From assembly GCF_900188395.1 (NCBI RefSeq), contig NZ_FZOB01000012.1, positions 1 to 51,590 on the forward strand: DNA of 51,590 bases, written 5' to 3'. The DNA comes from Desulfurobacterium atlanticum (GTDB lineage: Bacteria > Aquificota > Aquificia > Desulfurobacteriales > Desulfurobacteriaceae). The first letter of the stretch is position 1. Every line of letters starts with the position of its first letter. The translations under genes were made by a program, and so were the position numbers. The notes below the pieces were generated by a model. That model saw only the letters and a program-made list of their open reading frames with translations. It searched no databases and was not told where the DNA came from. Positions 16,823 through 25,440 of this stretch are shown here, in pieces.

Positions 16823-18826
16823 GTGAAAAAGCTTTTAGCTACCGTGCTTTTTCTAATTCTTGCAAACAATATCGCCTTCGCCAGAACATCTTACCCTGTT
16901 ACAGTTACAGCTGATAAAGTTACAGGAAACATTAAAGAACTCATAACAGCAATAAACGGAACTTTAAAATACGGAAACACAACACTATCCGCTGACCTTA
17001 TAGTTTTTGACAGAAAGGAAAAAAAACTAACGGCCATAGGTAATGTTCTATTTAAAGATGGAAACACAAGACTTCTCTGCATCGAGCTTAAATACTCCCT
17101 TAAAACCAAAAAAGCGGAATTAACAGATGCAAAAGGACAGTTGTCAAAAACAGACTTTATAAAAGCTAAAAAACTTATAAAACTATCACAAAACTTGTGG
17201 ATAGCATACGATGGAATATATACCCCCTGCTGTAACTGCTGTGAAAGACCTGACTGGTCAATAGAAGCAAAAGAGTTTAAGGTGCAGACGGGGAAAAGTT
17301 TTAAAGGGAAATGGGTCGCTTTTGACATATTTTCTGTTCCTGTAATACTTTCACCTGTAATAAGTGGACCGATAGTTGAAAAGAGAACAACAGGATTTTT
17401 AATACCTCGTCTTGGCTACATAAGAAACCAGGGATTTACAGTAAAGCAACCTTTCTTTCTTGTCCTTGGAAGAAGTGCTGACGCTACATTTTACTTTGAA
17501 AAGCGATTCAATGATGGAAGTGCAAAAGGTATAAATTTTCGCTACGTTTTATCTCCATATGCCAGAGGCGATCTTGATTACAACAGGGTTGACTCTGAAG
17601 ACAAAACAGAGTGGAGTATAAACTTAAATCATTCCTACTTAAAATCGGATTACTCTTACGGCCATATAAGAGTCAACGTTGTAAGCAGTAGAAACTTTTA
17701 TACAGAAAGCGGTGTTCAGGACACAGAGATCCTTACAAGCCAATACACAAAATCGGACATTACTTACTCAAAACTATGGACTCATGCTATCTTAAATACA
17801 AATTTTGTTTATTTTGACAGTCTTGACGGTTCTTCAGACACAACGTTTCAAAAACTTCCAGAAATCAATTTCTACCTTATGGACGTTCCTTTGAATAAAA
17901 AACTTCCTTTAACGTTCAGCTTTGATTCAAGTCTTACCTACTTTTACAGAAAAGTCGGTTTCCGTGGCATTAGAATAAACGCAAATCCCTCCATCAGATA
18001 TACATTTTACACAGGAAGCATAAAAAACAGTTTCAAACTCTCAAACCTCAACTCTTTATACACTATAATGGACAACGGAACAGACCATATCTATAGAAAC
18101 CTTTGGATGTATGAAGAGAACCATTTTACAAACTTTCAGATCAAATCAAAAAATTACAAACTTTCCATCTCTCCCGAATTGTCTTTCAATTTCACAGAAA
18201 AGAAAAGCCAGGATAATATTCCCAATTTTGACGGCACAGACCACATACAGGAAGAAAAAAAGATAAAGGGAAGTTTAACTTTTAACTTCTACACAAATCA
18301 GACAAAACTTGCAAAAATTGATATAGATAACAGCTACAATTTTTATATGGATGAACACCCATGGCAACCCTGGAAAGTAAACGTAGAACTGTTACCTGAA
18401 TCCAGCATAAAAAGCAGTGAATACATAGAAATTGATAGTAATACCGGCAAAACCAGAAAGATAAACACAAAAGTAGAAATGAACTTTCCAAAATTTTCCC
18501 TGTGGGCAAATCATTACAGATCTTTTGTTGAAACCGAAACCAACAACTACCTGAGATGGGGAACAAAAATAAAGCTAAACAGATACCTTACATTCTCATA
18601 TTCCCACAGATACGATTTTCAATACCACTTTGACAGAGAAAGAACATATTCTTTATTAATAAACAGAAACTGCTGGAACGGAAATCTATCCTACCATTGG
18701 ATTAAAAGCTCCGATGGTAAAATCACATACCAGATAACACTAACAATAAACCTGATAAAACTTGGAGGCTACCAGTATAGATATGAGGGAGAAAAATTTG
18801 AACCTACATCTATTACAGGAGGTTAA
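16823..18826 (+). CDS. lptD: LPS-assembly outer-membrane protein LptD
   Basis: A Sec signal (MKKLLATVLFLILANNIAFA) is followed by an OstA/LptA-like beta-jellyroll domain (ITAINGTLKYGNTTLSADLIVFDRKEKKLTAIGNV) and then a long beta-barrel rich in alternating aromatic residues, 667 aa in total. It inserts lipopolysaccharide into the outer leaflet, so the organism is a diderm with an LPS-like outer membrane. A cysteine cluster (CCNCC around residue 135) at the jellyroll/barrel junction could form the disulfides that LptD needs. The start is a GTG after TAAGGAG. Confidence 0.88.
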   Translation: MKKLLATVLFLILANNIAFARTSYPVTVTADKVTGNIKELITAINGTLKYGNTTLSADLIVFDRKEKKLTAIGNVLFKDGNTRLLCIELKYSLKTKKAELTDAKGQLSKTDFIKAKKLIKLSQNLWIAYDGIYTPCCNCCERPDWSIEAKEFKVQTGKSFKGKWVAFDIFSVPVILSPVISGPIVEKRTTGFLIPRLGYIRNQGFTVKQPFFLVLGRSADATFYFEKRFNDGSAKGINFRYVLSPYARGDLDYNRVDSEDKTEWSINLNHSYLKSDYSYGHIRVNVVSSRNFYTESGVQDTEILTSQYTKSDITYSKLWTHAILNTNFVYFDSLDGSSDTTFQKLPEINFYLMDVPLNKKLPLTFSFDSSLTYFYRKVGFRGIRINANPSIRYTFYTGSIKNSFKLSNLNSLYTIMDNGTDHIYRNLWMYEENHFTNFQIKSKNYKLSISPELSFNFTEKKSQDNIPNFDGTDHIQEEKKIKGSLTFNFYTNQTKLAKIDIDNSYNFYMDEHPWQPWKVNVELLPESSIKSSEYIEIDSNTGKTRKINTKVEMNFPKFSLWANHYRSFVETETNNYLRWGTKIKLNRYLTFSYSHRYDFQYHFDRERTYSLLINRNCWNGNLSYHWIKSSDGKITYQITLTINLIKLGGYQYRYEGEKFEPTSITGG

Positions 18827-18828
18827 CA

Positions 18829-19050
18829 ATGGAATGTAAAAGAGAGAGAAACATTTCCTCATGCGGATGCTCTTATAGAAACTGCCCAAGAAAAGGAATA
18901 TGCTGTGAATGCATAAGATATCACAGAAAAAATAATGAGCTTCCCGGATGTTTATTTCCGTCAGAAGCTGAAAGAATGTATGATAGAAGTATGGAATTTT
19001 TCATAAAAGTGTGGGCTGAAAAATTGGGATATAAACTGGTAAAGGCGTAA
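18829..19050 (+). CDS. small Cys-rich protein (DUF6485-like)
   Basis: 73 aa with seven Cys in the first half (MECKRERN, CGCSYRNCPRKGICCECIRYH) and one in LPGCLFP, then a helical tail. The pattern recalls a widespread small domain of unknown function, probably metal-binding. GGAGG precedes the ATG and overlaps the lptD stop region, so it is translated from the lptD message; the transporter gene starts just after it. Confidence 0.75.
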   Translation: MECKRERNISSCGCSYRNCPRKGICCECIRYHRKNNELPGCLFPSEAERMYDRSMEFFIKVWAEKLGYKLVKA

Positions 19051-19051
19051 A

Positions 19052-21223
19052 ATGGCAGAAAATATAAGAAGATTTAACACATTTTCCGGTGTTTTTGTTC
19101 CAACTTTACTGTCCATTTTTGGCGTTATCCTTTTTCTAAGAACAGGGTGGGTAATAGGCAACACAGGATTAATGGAAGGAATCATCCTGATTACTCTTGC
19201 AATGTCTATCTCTTTTGCTACCGGACTTTCCCTTTCATCAATATCCACAAATAAAGAGGTAGGGATAGGGGGAGTTTACTACATCATATCAAGAAGTCTT
19301 GGTCTTGACATCGGAGGGACGGTAGGCATTCCCCTATTTATATCTCAGGCAATATCGGTGGCCTTCTATCTGATAGGTTTTGCCGAATCCCTCAGGGGTA
19401 TCTTTCCGAATGTTCCTATATTTACTGTAGCAACTGCCGTTCTTATACTTTTTACAATAATAGCTTACATCGGCGCAGATTTTGTAGTTAAGCTACAAAT
19501 AGGTATTTTTGCTGCTTTACTGCTTGGTATTTTCTCTTTTCTTCTTAATCCTCATTTTACGCTAATTGCTGAAAATCTTGCCCCCCATTATCTTCCTGGA
19601 GAAAACCTCTGGAGTGTGTTTGCCGTATTCTTCCCGGCAGTAACAGGAGTAACAGCTGGCATTGCGATGTCAGGTGAACTAAAAAATCCAAAAAGAGCTA
19701 TTCCATTAGGAATAATCTCCGCTCTCACAGTATCCTATTTAACCTATCTCCTGATAGCTTACAAGCTATCAGCAACAGCACCATATACCACACTCCAGAA
19801 AGACACCCTTGTAATGGTCCATAACTCCGTTTTCCCTCCACTTGTATATGTTGGAATCTGGATGGCAACGCTATCTTCTGCGCTAACTTTTATCATCGGA
19901 GCTCCAAGAACACTACAGGCTCTTGCGGTAGACGGCATAGTTCCCCAAATTTTCGCTGCAACTCTCGGCTCTAAAAAGAATGAACCAAGAGCTGGAATTC
20001 TCATCACATACGCAATTGCCCAAGGGTCATTACTCCTTGGCTCCCTTAATGTTGTAGCTGCTGTAATTACAATGTTCTTCCTGATTACTTATGCTGTAAC
20101 AAACCTTGCTGCAGCCCTTTACTCCCTTTTAAACCCGCCAACTTACAGACCATCCTTTAAAATTCCATGGTTTATCTCTTTTTACGGAGTAGCAGGCTCT
20201 TACATAGTTATGTTTTTAATAAACAGCCTTGCAACGGTTGTAGCAACAGCTATTTTGGTTCTCCTTTACCTCTTTCTGAGAAAAAAACATCTCCAGCAAG
20301 CGTGGGGAGATATAAAAACAGGGATACTCATCTCCATTGCAAAATTCTGCCTCTTAAAACTTACTGAAAAGAAGCAGGACCCAAAAGATTGGAGACCCAA
20401 TGTTTTAGTATTTTGCGGTGCTCCAGACGAAAGACCTTACCTTACAGAATTTGCGAAATTTCTCTCTTTTAACGACGGAATAATAACCCTTGCAAATATA
20501 ATAACCACAACATCGGACGAAAAGATAACTTTATTAAAAGAGAAAGAAATTGAAAAACTCTTTTCCCATATTAAAAAACATAAACTGGACTTTTTCCCAA
20601 AAGTTATCGTGGAAAGAAACCTTGAAAACACCTTTTCCAGAATAGCCCAATATTACGGTTTCGGCAGAGTGGAAGCAAACACCGTTCTGTTTGGATGGGG
20701 AAAAAGTAGAAAAAATCAGATAAAGCTTATAAAGGATATCAAAAATCTTCTAAAGTTTAAAAAAGATGTTCTGATTTTAAATTACAACAATCTGAAAGGA
20801 TGGGGTAAAAGGGAGAAAATTGATATATGGTGGGGTGGGAAAGGTGGAAACTTTGCCCTTATGACATTTATTGCTCATACCCTTGCAGACAGTCCCGAAT
20901 GGAAAAAATCAGGAATAAGGGTAATGAAAGTGGTAAACTCTGAAAAAGAGCTTAACATTTTCAAAACAGCCTACAGTAATCTATTAAAAGCAGCAAGACT
21001 TGATGCAGAAGTTGTTATAGTTCCAAACTTTTCAGGCAAAGATTTCAAAGAGCTTATAAAGGAACACTCCTTAAACGCAGACCTTATCATTTTAGGTCTT
21101 AGTATTCCCAAAGAAAAAGAAGAGGAAAAAACCGCAGATAGAATCACATATTTGTCAGAAGATATGCCAACCACACTTTTTGTTAGAAGTATGACCCCAA
21201 AAGATATATGGGATATCGGATAG
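19052..21223 (+). CDS. SLC12-like cation-chloride cotransporter / APC permease
   Basis: 723 aa: about 12 hydrophobic segments (residues ~12-420) followed by a ~300-aa cytoplasmic domain. The N-terminus FSGVFVPTLLSIFGVILFLRTGWVIGN matches the first helix of Na-K-Cl cotransporter-type APC proteins. GIGGVYYIISRSLGLDIGG and VFFPAVTGVTAGIAMSGELKNPKRAIP are further family blocks. The soluble domain ends in a region (ADLIILGLSIPKEKEEE) resembling universal-stress-like folds. Transported ions are not deducible. Confidence 0.85.
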   Translation: MAENIRRFNTFSGVFVPTLLSIFGVILFLRTGWVIGNTGLMEGIILITLAMSISFATGLSLSSISTNKEVGIGGVYYIISRSLGLDIGGTVGIPLFISQAISVAFYLIGFAESLRGIFPNVPIFTVATAVLILFTIIAYIGADFVVKLQIGIFAALLLGIFSFLLNPHFTLIAENLAPHYLPGENLWSVFAVFFPAVTGVTAGIAMSGELKNPKRAIPLGIISALTVSYLTYLLIAYKLSATAPYTTLQKDTLVMVHNSVFPPLVYVGIWMATLSSALTFIIGAPRTLQALAVDGIVPQIFAATLGSKKNEPRAGILITYAIAQGSLLLGSLNVVAAVITMFFLITYAVTNLAAALYSLLNPPTYRPSFKIPWFISFYGVAGSYIVMFLINSLATVVATAILVLLYLFLRKKHLQQAWGDIKTGILISIAKFCLLKLTEKKQDPKDWRPNVLVFCGAPDERPYLTEFAKFLSFNDGIITLANIITTTSDEKITLLKEKEIEKLFSHIKKHKLDFFPKVIVERNLENTFSRIAQYYGFGRVEANTVLFGWGKSRKNQIKLIKDIKNLLKFKKDVLILNYNNLKGWGKREKIDIWWGGKGGNFALMTFIAHTLADSPEWKKSGIRVMKVVNSEKELNIFKTAYSNLLKAARLDAEVVIVPNFSGKDFKELIKEHSLNADLIILGLSIPKEKEEEKTADRITYLSEDMPTTLFVRSMTPKDIWDIG

Positions 21224-21286
21224 TTGAAACAGTAGTATAAAAGCCTATTTTCTTTATACTAAATAACTAATTAAGAGGAACAAACG

Positions 21287-22717
21287 ATGAAAAGAATTCC
21301 TGTTATAGCAATAGTAGGAAGACCGAACGTTGGAAAATCTTCTCTTTTTAACAGACTTATAGGAAAACAGGTTGCAATAATAGATGATACTCCCGGAGTT
21401 ACAAGAGACAGGGTTGTCCAGGAAGCCGATATAGATGAACACACCGTCTTACTTGTAGATACAGGCGGAATAGACACTTCAAGCGAAGGTTTTGCCGAAA
21501 GTATTACATCTCAAGCTAAAAAAGCAATGGAAGAAGCCGACCTTATAGTTTTTGTTGTTGATGGACAGGAAGGAATTACACCTCTTGACGAAGAAGCAGC
21601 CAGAATATTAAGAAAATGGAAAAAACCTATCATTGTAGTAGTTAACAAAATAGATGAACCTTTTATGGACCACCTTATATACGATGCTTACAAACTCGGT
21701 TTTGAAGAGGTTATACCGCTGTCAACTATACACAAGATAGGCGTCCCCACCTTAAAAGAAAAGATACTTGAAAAACTACCGGAAAATTTAAAAGAAGCTG
21801 CAAAAAACAGATACATTGAAAAAACAGAAAGTGAAAAAATAAATAGAATAATCTCTGGAGATGACGTAGAAAAACTTGAAGAGATAATAGAAAATCTTGA
21901 AGAAGAAAAAGAAGTGGAAGTAAAAGAAACAAAAGAACCTCCAAAAGTGGCAATAATCGGAAGGCCTAATATGGGTAAATCAACACTACTAAATGCACTT
22001 GTAGGAGAAGAAAGAGCAATTGTAAGCGATATTCCAGGAACAACAAGAGATGCCATTGACAGCTATGTAAATATAAACGGGAAAGAGTATGTTTTTATAG
22101 ACACAGCAGGAATAAGAAGAAGAGGAAAAATAAAAGATATAGAATATTACAGCTACCTGAGAGCCCTTGACGCAATAGACAGAGCTGACATCGTTGTCCT
22201 TTTAATAGACGCAGAAGAAGGACCCACCGAAAGGGATGCAAAAATCGCAGGTATAGCACTTCAAAAATACAAGCCGATAATCATCGCCGTTAATAAAATA
22301 GACAAAATAGATAATCAGAAGGAATGGGAAAGACTTCAGCGAAACCTTGAAATGGTTTTTGATTTTATCCCTTACGCTCCAAAAGTTTTCATCTCTGCTA
22401 AAGAAAAGAAAAATCTTAAAAATCTCCTGAAAGAGATAGATGAACTTTATACCCAGTACACAAAGAAGGTAAAAACATCAGAGTTTAATAGAGCATTAAA
22501 AGAGCTTATGGAGATTCACCAACCTCCAGTCTACAGAAACAAGCCGGTAAAAATCTATTACGGAACACAGGTAAAAATAAAACCTCCAACATTTCTTCTG
22601 TTTTCCAACTACCCGGAGGGAATTCCGAACCATTTTAGAAAATTTATTGAAAACAAAATAAGAGATTGGTTTGGATTTAGTAAAATTCCTGTAAGAATTG
22701 TTTTCAAGAAAAGATAA
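21287..22717 (+). CDS. der: ribosome-assembly GTPase Der (EngA)
   Basis: Two tandem GTPase domains with P-loops GRPNVGKSS (11-19) and GRPNMGKST (225-233), both followed by DTPGVTRD/IPGTTRD and NKID motifs, and the C-terminal KH-like domain (PVKIYYGTQVKIKPPTFLLFSNYPEGIPNHFRKFIENKIR). It acts in 50S maturation. The linker between the GTPases is long and acidic (EEIIENLEEEKEVEVKE). Confidence 0.96.
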   Translation: MKRIPVIAIVGRPNVGKSSLFNRLIGKQVAIIDDTPGVTRDRVVQEADIDEHTVLLVDTGGIDTSSEGFAESITSQAKKAMEEADLIVFVVDGQEGITPLDEEAARILRKWKKPIIVVVNKIDEPFMDHLIYDAYKLGFEEVIPLSTIHKIGVPTLKEKILEKLPENLKEAAKNRYIEKTESEKINRIISGDDVEKLEEIIENLEEEKEVEVKETKEPPKVAIIGRPNMGKSTLLNALVGEERAIVSDIPGTTRDAIDSYVNINGKEYVFIDTAGIRRRGKIKDIEYYSYLRALDAIDRADIVVLLIDAEEGPTERDAKIAGIALQKYKPIIIAVNKIDKIDNQKEWERLQRNLEMVFDFIPYAPKVFISAKEKKNLKNLLKEIDELYTQYTKKVKTSEFNRALKELMEIHQPPVYRNKPVKIYYGTQVKIKPPTFLLFSNYPEGIPNHFRKFIENKIRDWFGFSKIPVRIVFKKR

Positions 22718-22734
22718 CAGTAGAAGGAGAATCT

Positions 22735-23577
22735 ATGAAAAAATACATAAGTTTACTACTTCTTTACAGTTTCATTGTAGAAACTATAACAGGAATAGTT
22801 CTTTACGTTATGCCACATGGAAGCACAGCCTACTGGATTAACTGGGCTTTTTTAGGCCTTGACAAAACCCAATGGGATGACCTTCACATAATTTTTGGAT
22901 TTCTTTTAATATTTTTTGGTATCTGGCACACCGTTTTAAACTGGAACAGTATTATTTGCTACATAAAATCAAAAAAAGATGTTTTTATATCAAAACCTTT
23001 CGCAATATCAACCGCTCTGTCTGCGTTGCTCTGTGCCGGAACGGTTATGGGTATTCCTCCGTTTAAAAAAGTTATTGAAATAGGCAACGATTTTAAAGCC
23101 ATGTGGGCAAAAGGTGAACTTAAACCTCCAGCCCCCCATGCAGAAATGTATCCTCTTATAAAAATTGCTGAACTTCTTGAAATACCCCCTACAAGAGCTG
23201 CAGGATTTCTTAACTACAAAGGAATAAAAGTGGTTTCTCTCTATCAGAACCTTAAAGAGATAGCAGATATGAACAGTGTAAGGCCTGTTGACATATATAA
23301 AACCCTTGTTGAAATCTCTCCAAAAGGTCCTGTTCAGATAGCATCATCATGTCCTGAACTTGCTGACAATATTGGAGAAGAAACTATCTCAAGCCTTGCA
23401 AAGAAACTTAATATGAGTGAAGAGGAAATTATTAGGAAGCTATCTCTTGTCGGAATTAAAGCCAACAGAGACCACACCCTCAAACAGATTGCAATCAATT
23501 ACAATACTGCCCCATCTGTTATTCTATCTATAATCCACAGTAAAGGTGGATGTAGTGGCTGCAGCGGATGTAATTAA
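22735..23577 (+). CDS. DUF4405-like membrane protein with Cys-rich C-terminus
   Basis: 280 aa. The N-terminal ~80 residues hold two or three hydrophobic helices with conserved His (DDLHIIFGFLLIFFGIWHTVLNWNSI), the pattern of DUF4405 domains, which resemble cytochrome-b-like bundles. After a third segment (FAISTALSALLCAGTVMGIPPF) come ~170 soluble residues with repeated short helical motifs (IAELLEIPPTRAAGFLNYKGIKV, and similar later). The C-terminus GGCSGCSGCN could bind a metal or Fe-S centre. The start follows GAAGGAG. Function unknown. Confidence 0.75.
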   Translation: MKKYISLLLLYSFIVETITGIVLYVMPHGSTAYWINWAFLGLDKTQWDDLHIIFGFLLIFFGIWHTVLNWNSIICYIKSKKDVFISKPFAISTALSALLCAGTVMGIPPFKKVIEIGNDFKAMWAKGELKPPAPHAEMYPLIKIAELLEIPPTRAAGFLNYKGIKVVSLYQNLKEIADMNSVRPVDIYKTLVEISPKGPVQIASSCPELADNIGEETISSLAKKLNMSEEEIIRKLSLVGIKANRDHTLKQIAINYNTAPSVILSIIHSKGGCSGCSGCN

Positions 23578-23592
23578 AGTTTTGGAGGAAGT

Positions 23593-24780
23593 ATGAACAC
23601 ACATGAAATGACAGAAAACTATGTAATGAAAACTTACAATAGATATCCGATCTCTTTTGTTAAAGGGGAGGGATGCTACCTTTACGATGAAAATGGTAAA
23701 AAGTATCTTGATTTTTTAGCCGGAATAGCTGTATGCAATCTCGGGCACTCCCACAAAGAGATAGCCGAAACAATCTGCAAACAGGCAAAAACATTAATCC
23801 ATACATCAAATCTGTTTCACATCAAACCGCAGGCAGAACTCGCAAAGCTTATATGTGAAAACTCTTTCGGAAGTAAAGTTTTTTTCTGCAATAGTGGTGC
23901 AGAAGCAAACGAAGGAGCTATAAAACTTGCAAGAAGATATGCATTTGAAAGAGGGAAAAAAGGTTACGAAATTATTGCCTTCAAAAACTCATTTCACGGA
24001 AGGACATTTGCCAGCGTATCTGTAACAGGACAGGGCAAGTATAATGAAGGTTTCGGTCCAATGCTATCGGACGTAAAGTTTGCAGAGTTTAATAACATAG
24101 ATTCTGTAAAAAAAATTATCAGTAAAAAAACCTGCGGAATAATAGTTGAACCGATACAGGGAGAAGGTGGAATAATTCCTGCAGAAAAAGAGTTTCTTAA
24201 AGAGCTAAGAAATCTTGCCAACAATTACGACGCTGTTTTGATATTTGATGAAGTTCAAACAGGAATTGGAAGAACAGGAAAGCTTTTTGCATACCAGCAC
24301 TACGGTGTTGAACCTGATGTTATGACCCTTGCAAAAGCCCTCGGCAACGGAGTGCCGATAGGAGCAATAGTAACAAACGAAAGAACATCACAAATCTTAA
24401 AACCGGGACTTCACGCATCAACCTTTGGTGGCAACTTCCTTTCCACAGCAGCAGGTGTAAAAGTTATGGAAATTATCTCCGATGAAAAATTTTTAAAAAA
24501 TGTTGAAGCCAAGGGAAAATATTTAACAGAAAAGCTTAAAGAAATTAAAAATGAACTTCAGGGAACAATTTCTGAAATAAGAGGAATAGGATTAATGATA
24601 GGAGCTATTCTTAAGATTGACGGGAAAAAGCTTGTTGAAAAAGCCCTTAAAAACGGCCTGATTATAAATGTTACAGGGGAAAACGTTTTAAGGCTTGTGC
24701 CACCTCTTACAATAACACAACAGGAAATAGACGAAGGAATTGAAATTCTTAAAGAATCTATAAAAGAGACTCTTTCTTAG
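23593..24780 (+). CDS. argD: acetylornithine aminotransferase (class III)
   Basis: PLP-dependent transaminase of arginine synthesis (may also serve as succinyl-diaminopimelate transaminase). 395 aa with FLAGIAVCNLGHSH, NSGAEANEGAIKLARRY, FHGRTFAS, IIVEPIQGEGG, the FDEVQTGIGRTG block and the Schiff-base Lys248 in TLAKALGNGVPIGA. GGAGGAAG lies before the ATG. It converges on the next gene with nine bases between stops. Confidence 0.9.
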   Translation: MNTHEMTENYVMKTYNRYPISFVKGEGCYLYDENGKKYLDFLAGIAVCNLGHSHKEIAETICKQAKTLIHTSNLFHIKPQAELAKLICENSFGSKVFFCNSGAEANEGAIKLARRYAFERGKKGYEIIAFKNSFHGRTFASVSVTGQGKYNEGFGPMLSDVKFAEFNNIDSVKKIISKKTCGIIVEPIQGEGGIIPAEKEFLKELRNLANNYDAVLIFDEVQTGIGRTGKLFAYQHYGVEPDVMTLAKALGNGVPIGAIVTNERTSQILKPGLHASTFGGNFLSTAAGVKVMEIISDEKFLKNVEAKGKYLTEKLKEIKNELQGTISEIRGIGLMIGAILKIDGKKLVEKALKNGLIINVTGENVLRLVPPLTITQQEIDEGIEILKESIKETLS

Positions 24781-24789
24781 GGTCTCTCC

Positions 24790-25350
24790 CTACTTTAGCA
24801 CACCTTTTTCAGTCAGATTATTAAACGCTTTAAAAAAATCTTTAACATTTCCAGAAGAAAAAAGACTCTGATACAGGGTATATCCTTCTAAAAGATAACC
24901 GGCCAAAATAATCTCCTCTTTCTCAGGAGAAGTTAGTTTTTTGCTTTCAACAGTAACCTTCCTGTTTTCTGGAAATCTTCCTATCTCATCAAACTCTCTC
25001 ACAACATCAAGAAAAAGTGCCTCAAATCCTCCAATATTCAACTTCCTTCTCTTTTTTCTAACAACTGTTTCAAAATTTACATTTTCAAAGTCTATAAGGA
25101 AAGAGAATAGAATCCCTTTGATATAATTCATCTGTCCAACTTTGCCGTTAGAAAAGTTAAAGTCAAGTAAAACGGTATCTTCAGAATTACTGTAAATATC
25201 AACAAGCTTCCCGTCTTCAAAAGCTATAAATAACTCCTTCCCTGCTTTTCCATTTAAAAGAAGAATACTGACAGTCATACGCATTTGAGTAATAAGCTTA
25301 ATTAAATCAAAAAACTCGTTGTATGTGGTAAACTTCCCTTTCAAAACCAT
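24790..25350 (-). CDS. hypothetical protein, possible DUF4388-like N-terminus
   Basis: 186 aa, soluble. The first ~90 residues have a beta-rich pattern (GKFTTYNEFFDLIKLITQMRMTVSILLLNGKAGKELFIAFEDGKLVDIYS) reminiscent of DUF4388/PatA-type domains, which often sit in signalling proteins. The C-terminal half is charged and helical. No catalytic motif is visible. It is a single minus-strand gene diverging from the 593-aa gene, with 90 bases between the starts. Confidence 0.6.
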   Translation of the reverse strand: MVLKGKFTTYNEFFDLIKLITQMRMTVSILLLNGKAGKELFIAFEDGKLVDIYSNSEDTVLLDFNFSNGKVGQMNYIKGILFSFLIDFENVNFETVVRKKRRKLNIGGFEALFLDVVREFDEIGRFPENRKVTVESKKLTSPEKEEIILAGYLLEGYTLYQSLFSSGNVKDFFKAFNNLTEKGVLK

Positions 25351-25440
25351 TTTTTAACCTCTCCACTTGCCACTATATTATACTCTTTCATAGAACAAAC
25401 TACTATATTTACTATAAACAATAAAGACTCAGGTAAGAGA

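Noticed and set aside
21234-21260. Inverted repeat AGTATAAAAG/CTTTATACT upstream of der
   Set aside because: It is AT-only pairing in AT-rich DNA and may include a -10-like TATACT; too weak to call a terminator or operator.
24765-24787. AGAGAC/GTCTCT hairpin at the argD end
   Set aside because: Only six base pairs with no U run, mostly inside coding sequence.
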